Source: Bradyrhizobium prioriisuperbiae (GTDB lineage: Bacteria; Pseudomonadota; Alphaproteobacteria; Rhizobiales; Xanthobacteraceae). From it: a stretch of 64,000 nucleotides of DNA. Where the stretch lies: positions 620,001 through 684,000 of the forward strand of contig NZ_CP135921.1 of NCBI RefSeq assembly GCF_032397745.1. Reading direction: 5' to 3'. Shown in pieces: positions 63,471-64,000 of the stretch (position 1 is its first letter; every line of letters begins with the position of its first letter). The position numbers and the translations under genes are program-made. The notes beneath the pieces were generated by a model that was not told the DNA's origin, did no database searches, and was given only the letters and a program-made list of their open reading frames with translations.

Positions 63471-64000
63471 GAGTCCTCCTTGATCAAATGACCAAGGCCT
63501 GCCCGGAAATAGTCCCAGCCGGTGTAGAGCGTGATAATGGCGGAGATCCACAGCAGCACCAGTCCGATCATAATCGTCTGCGGCAGTATCGCTTCACCCG
63601 CTTCGCCCGCGATCAAAAAGCCGATCGCGACCAGTTGGACGGTGGTCTTCCATTTCGCAAGCTGCGACACCGGAACGCTGACGCGCAATGCGGCGAGGTA
63701 TTCGCGCAGGCCGGACACCAGGATCTCGCGGCACAAAATGACGATGGCGGCCCACAACGACCAGCCGCGGATAATTTCGTCCGCTGCCAGCATCAGCAGG
63801 CACGACGACACCAGGAGCTTGTCGGCAATCGGATCAAGCATCCGGCCGAAGGCCGACTGCTGATCCCAGATCCGGGCATAATAACCGTCGAGGAAATCGG
63901 TCACGCCGGCGGCAACGAAGAAAAACAGAGCGACCCAGCGCAGCCAAAGCGGCCCCTCGCCGATCGACTGGCCATACATGCAGCCAACCACCACCGGGAC
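63467..64000 (-). CDS. pgsA: CDP-diacylglycerol-glycerol-3-phosphate 3-phosphatidyltransferase, 5' end outside window
   Basis: 178 codons are visible and the frame is open to the right edge, where the strand begins VPVVVGCMYG, so a few N-terminal residues (including the usual LPNxLTxxR) are missing. The CDP-alcohol phosphotransferase signature is exact: DGYYAR, then eight residues, GRMLDPIAD, i.e. DGxxAR-x8-GxxxDxxxD. Several membrane helices follow. It makes phosphatidylglycerol phosphate, the precursor of phosphatidylglycerol. First visible gene of pgsA-moaD-moaE-prmB. Confidence 0.95.
   Translation of the reverse strand, partial: VPVVVGCMYGQSIGEGPLWLRWVALFFFVAAGVTDFLDGYYARIWDQQSAFGRMLDPIADKLLVSSCLLMLAADEIIRGWSLWAAIVILCREILVSGLREYLAALRVSVPVSQLAKWKTTVQLVAIGFLIAGEAGEAILPQTIMIGLVLLWISAIITLYTGWDYFRAGLGHLIKEDS

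Noticed and set aside
1..64000. Prophage, integrative element, transposon or CRISPR array
   Set aside because: No integrase, transposase, phage structural gene, direct-repeat array or attachment-site duplication was seen; gene content and codon use are even throughout. tRNA-His at 24671 is not flanked by an element.

Overview
The window is GC-rich, densely coded chromosomal DNA. It looks like an alphaproteobacterium of the Bradyrhizobium / Rhodopseudomonas / Nitrobacter / Afipia group. Supporting signs are carA and carB separated by other genes, a tRNA-His without an encoded G-1 and with G1:U72 and A73, a type II lumazine synthase (RibH2) under an FMN riboswitch, phasin genes, lgt-midA-pgeF order, and palindromic intergenic repeats of the kind common in this group. 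I saw no phage, insertion sequence, integrase or CRISPR array. The assignment rests on reading alone, without database searches.

Layout. 1-3.6 kb (minus): a GT39-type glycosyltransferase open at the left edge, an alpha/beta hydrolase and an acyl-CoA synthetase. 3.7-10.9 kb: carA, dps, a methyltransferase, an aberrant tRNA-Cys-like gene, carB and greA. 11.2-14.5 kb: DoxX protein, Lrp regulator, trxB and a LysR regulator. 14.8-17.6 kb: a copper P-type ATPase divergent from a CsoR repressor, with a CsoR-type operator between them. 17.8-22.7 kb: two tandem 800-residue MHYT-PAS-GGDEF-EAL proteins. 22.8-26.0 kb (minus): orphan ParA ATPase, two small envelope proteins, tRNA-His and two phasins with PhaR-like sites. 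26.3-31.9 kb: a 1258-residue PdhS/PleC-like histidine kinase, an exported protein and a coiled-coil protein. 32-34.2 kb: two very small membrane proteins, two MaoC hydratases and a DUF4282 protein. 34.3-36.8 kb (minus): rplY-pth-ychF. 37.1-43.0 kb: an orphan TctC binding protein, ubiK-ydeI, a dienelactone hydrolase, and lgt-midA-pgeF.

43.0-49.1 kb (minus) is the most accessory-looking part: LysR regulator, 2-oxoglutarate/Fe(II) dioxygenase, alpha/beta hydrolase, ABC importer (binding protein, ATPase, permease) and a nucleobase-deaminase-like enzyme, all on one strand with short gaps or overlaps. It reads as an uptake-and-catabolism operon for an unidentified, possibly N-heterocyclic, compound. 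It is followed by a GST and the wreck of a TipAL-type MerR regulator. 50.8-64 kb is mostly housekeeping: a lipoprotein, prs, ribH2 with its riboswitch, ybjN, a GNAT enzyme, proC, a MarR / response regulator / histidine kinase operon, ilvE, a MATE exporter, and pgsA-moaD-moaE-prmB running off the right edge.

No single large undescribed system stands out. The most original signals are the dioxygenase/ABC/deaminase operon, the MHYT paralogue that has lost its second histidine motif, the large kinase with a degenerate ATP-binding G2 box, the aberrant tRNA-Cys-like gene, and several unassigned operator-like palindromes.
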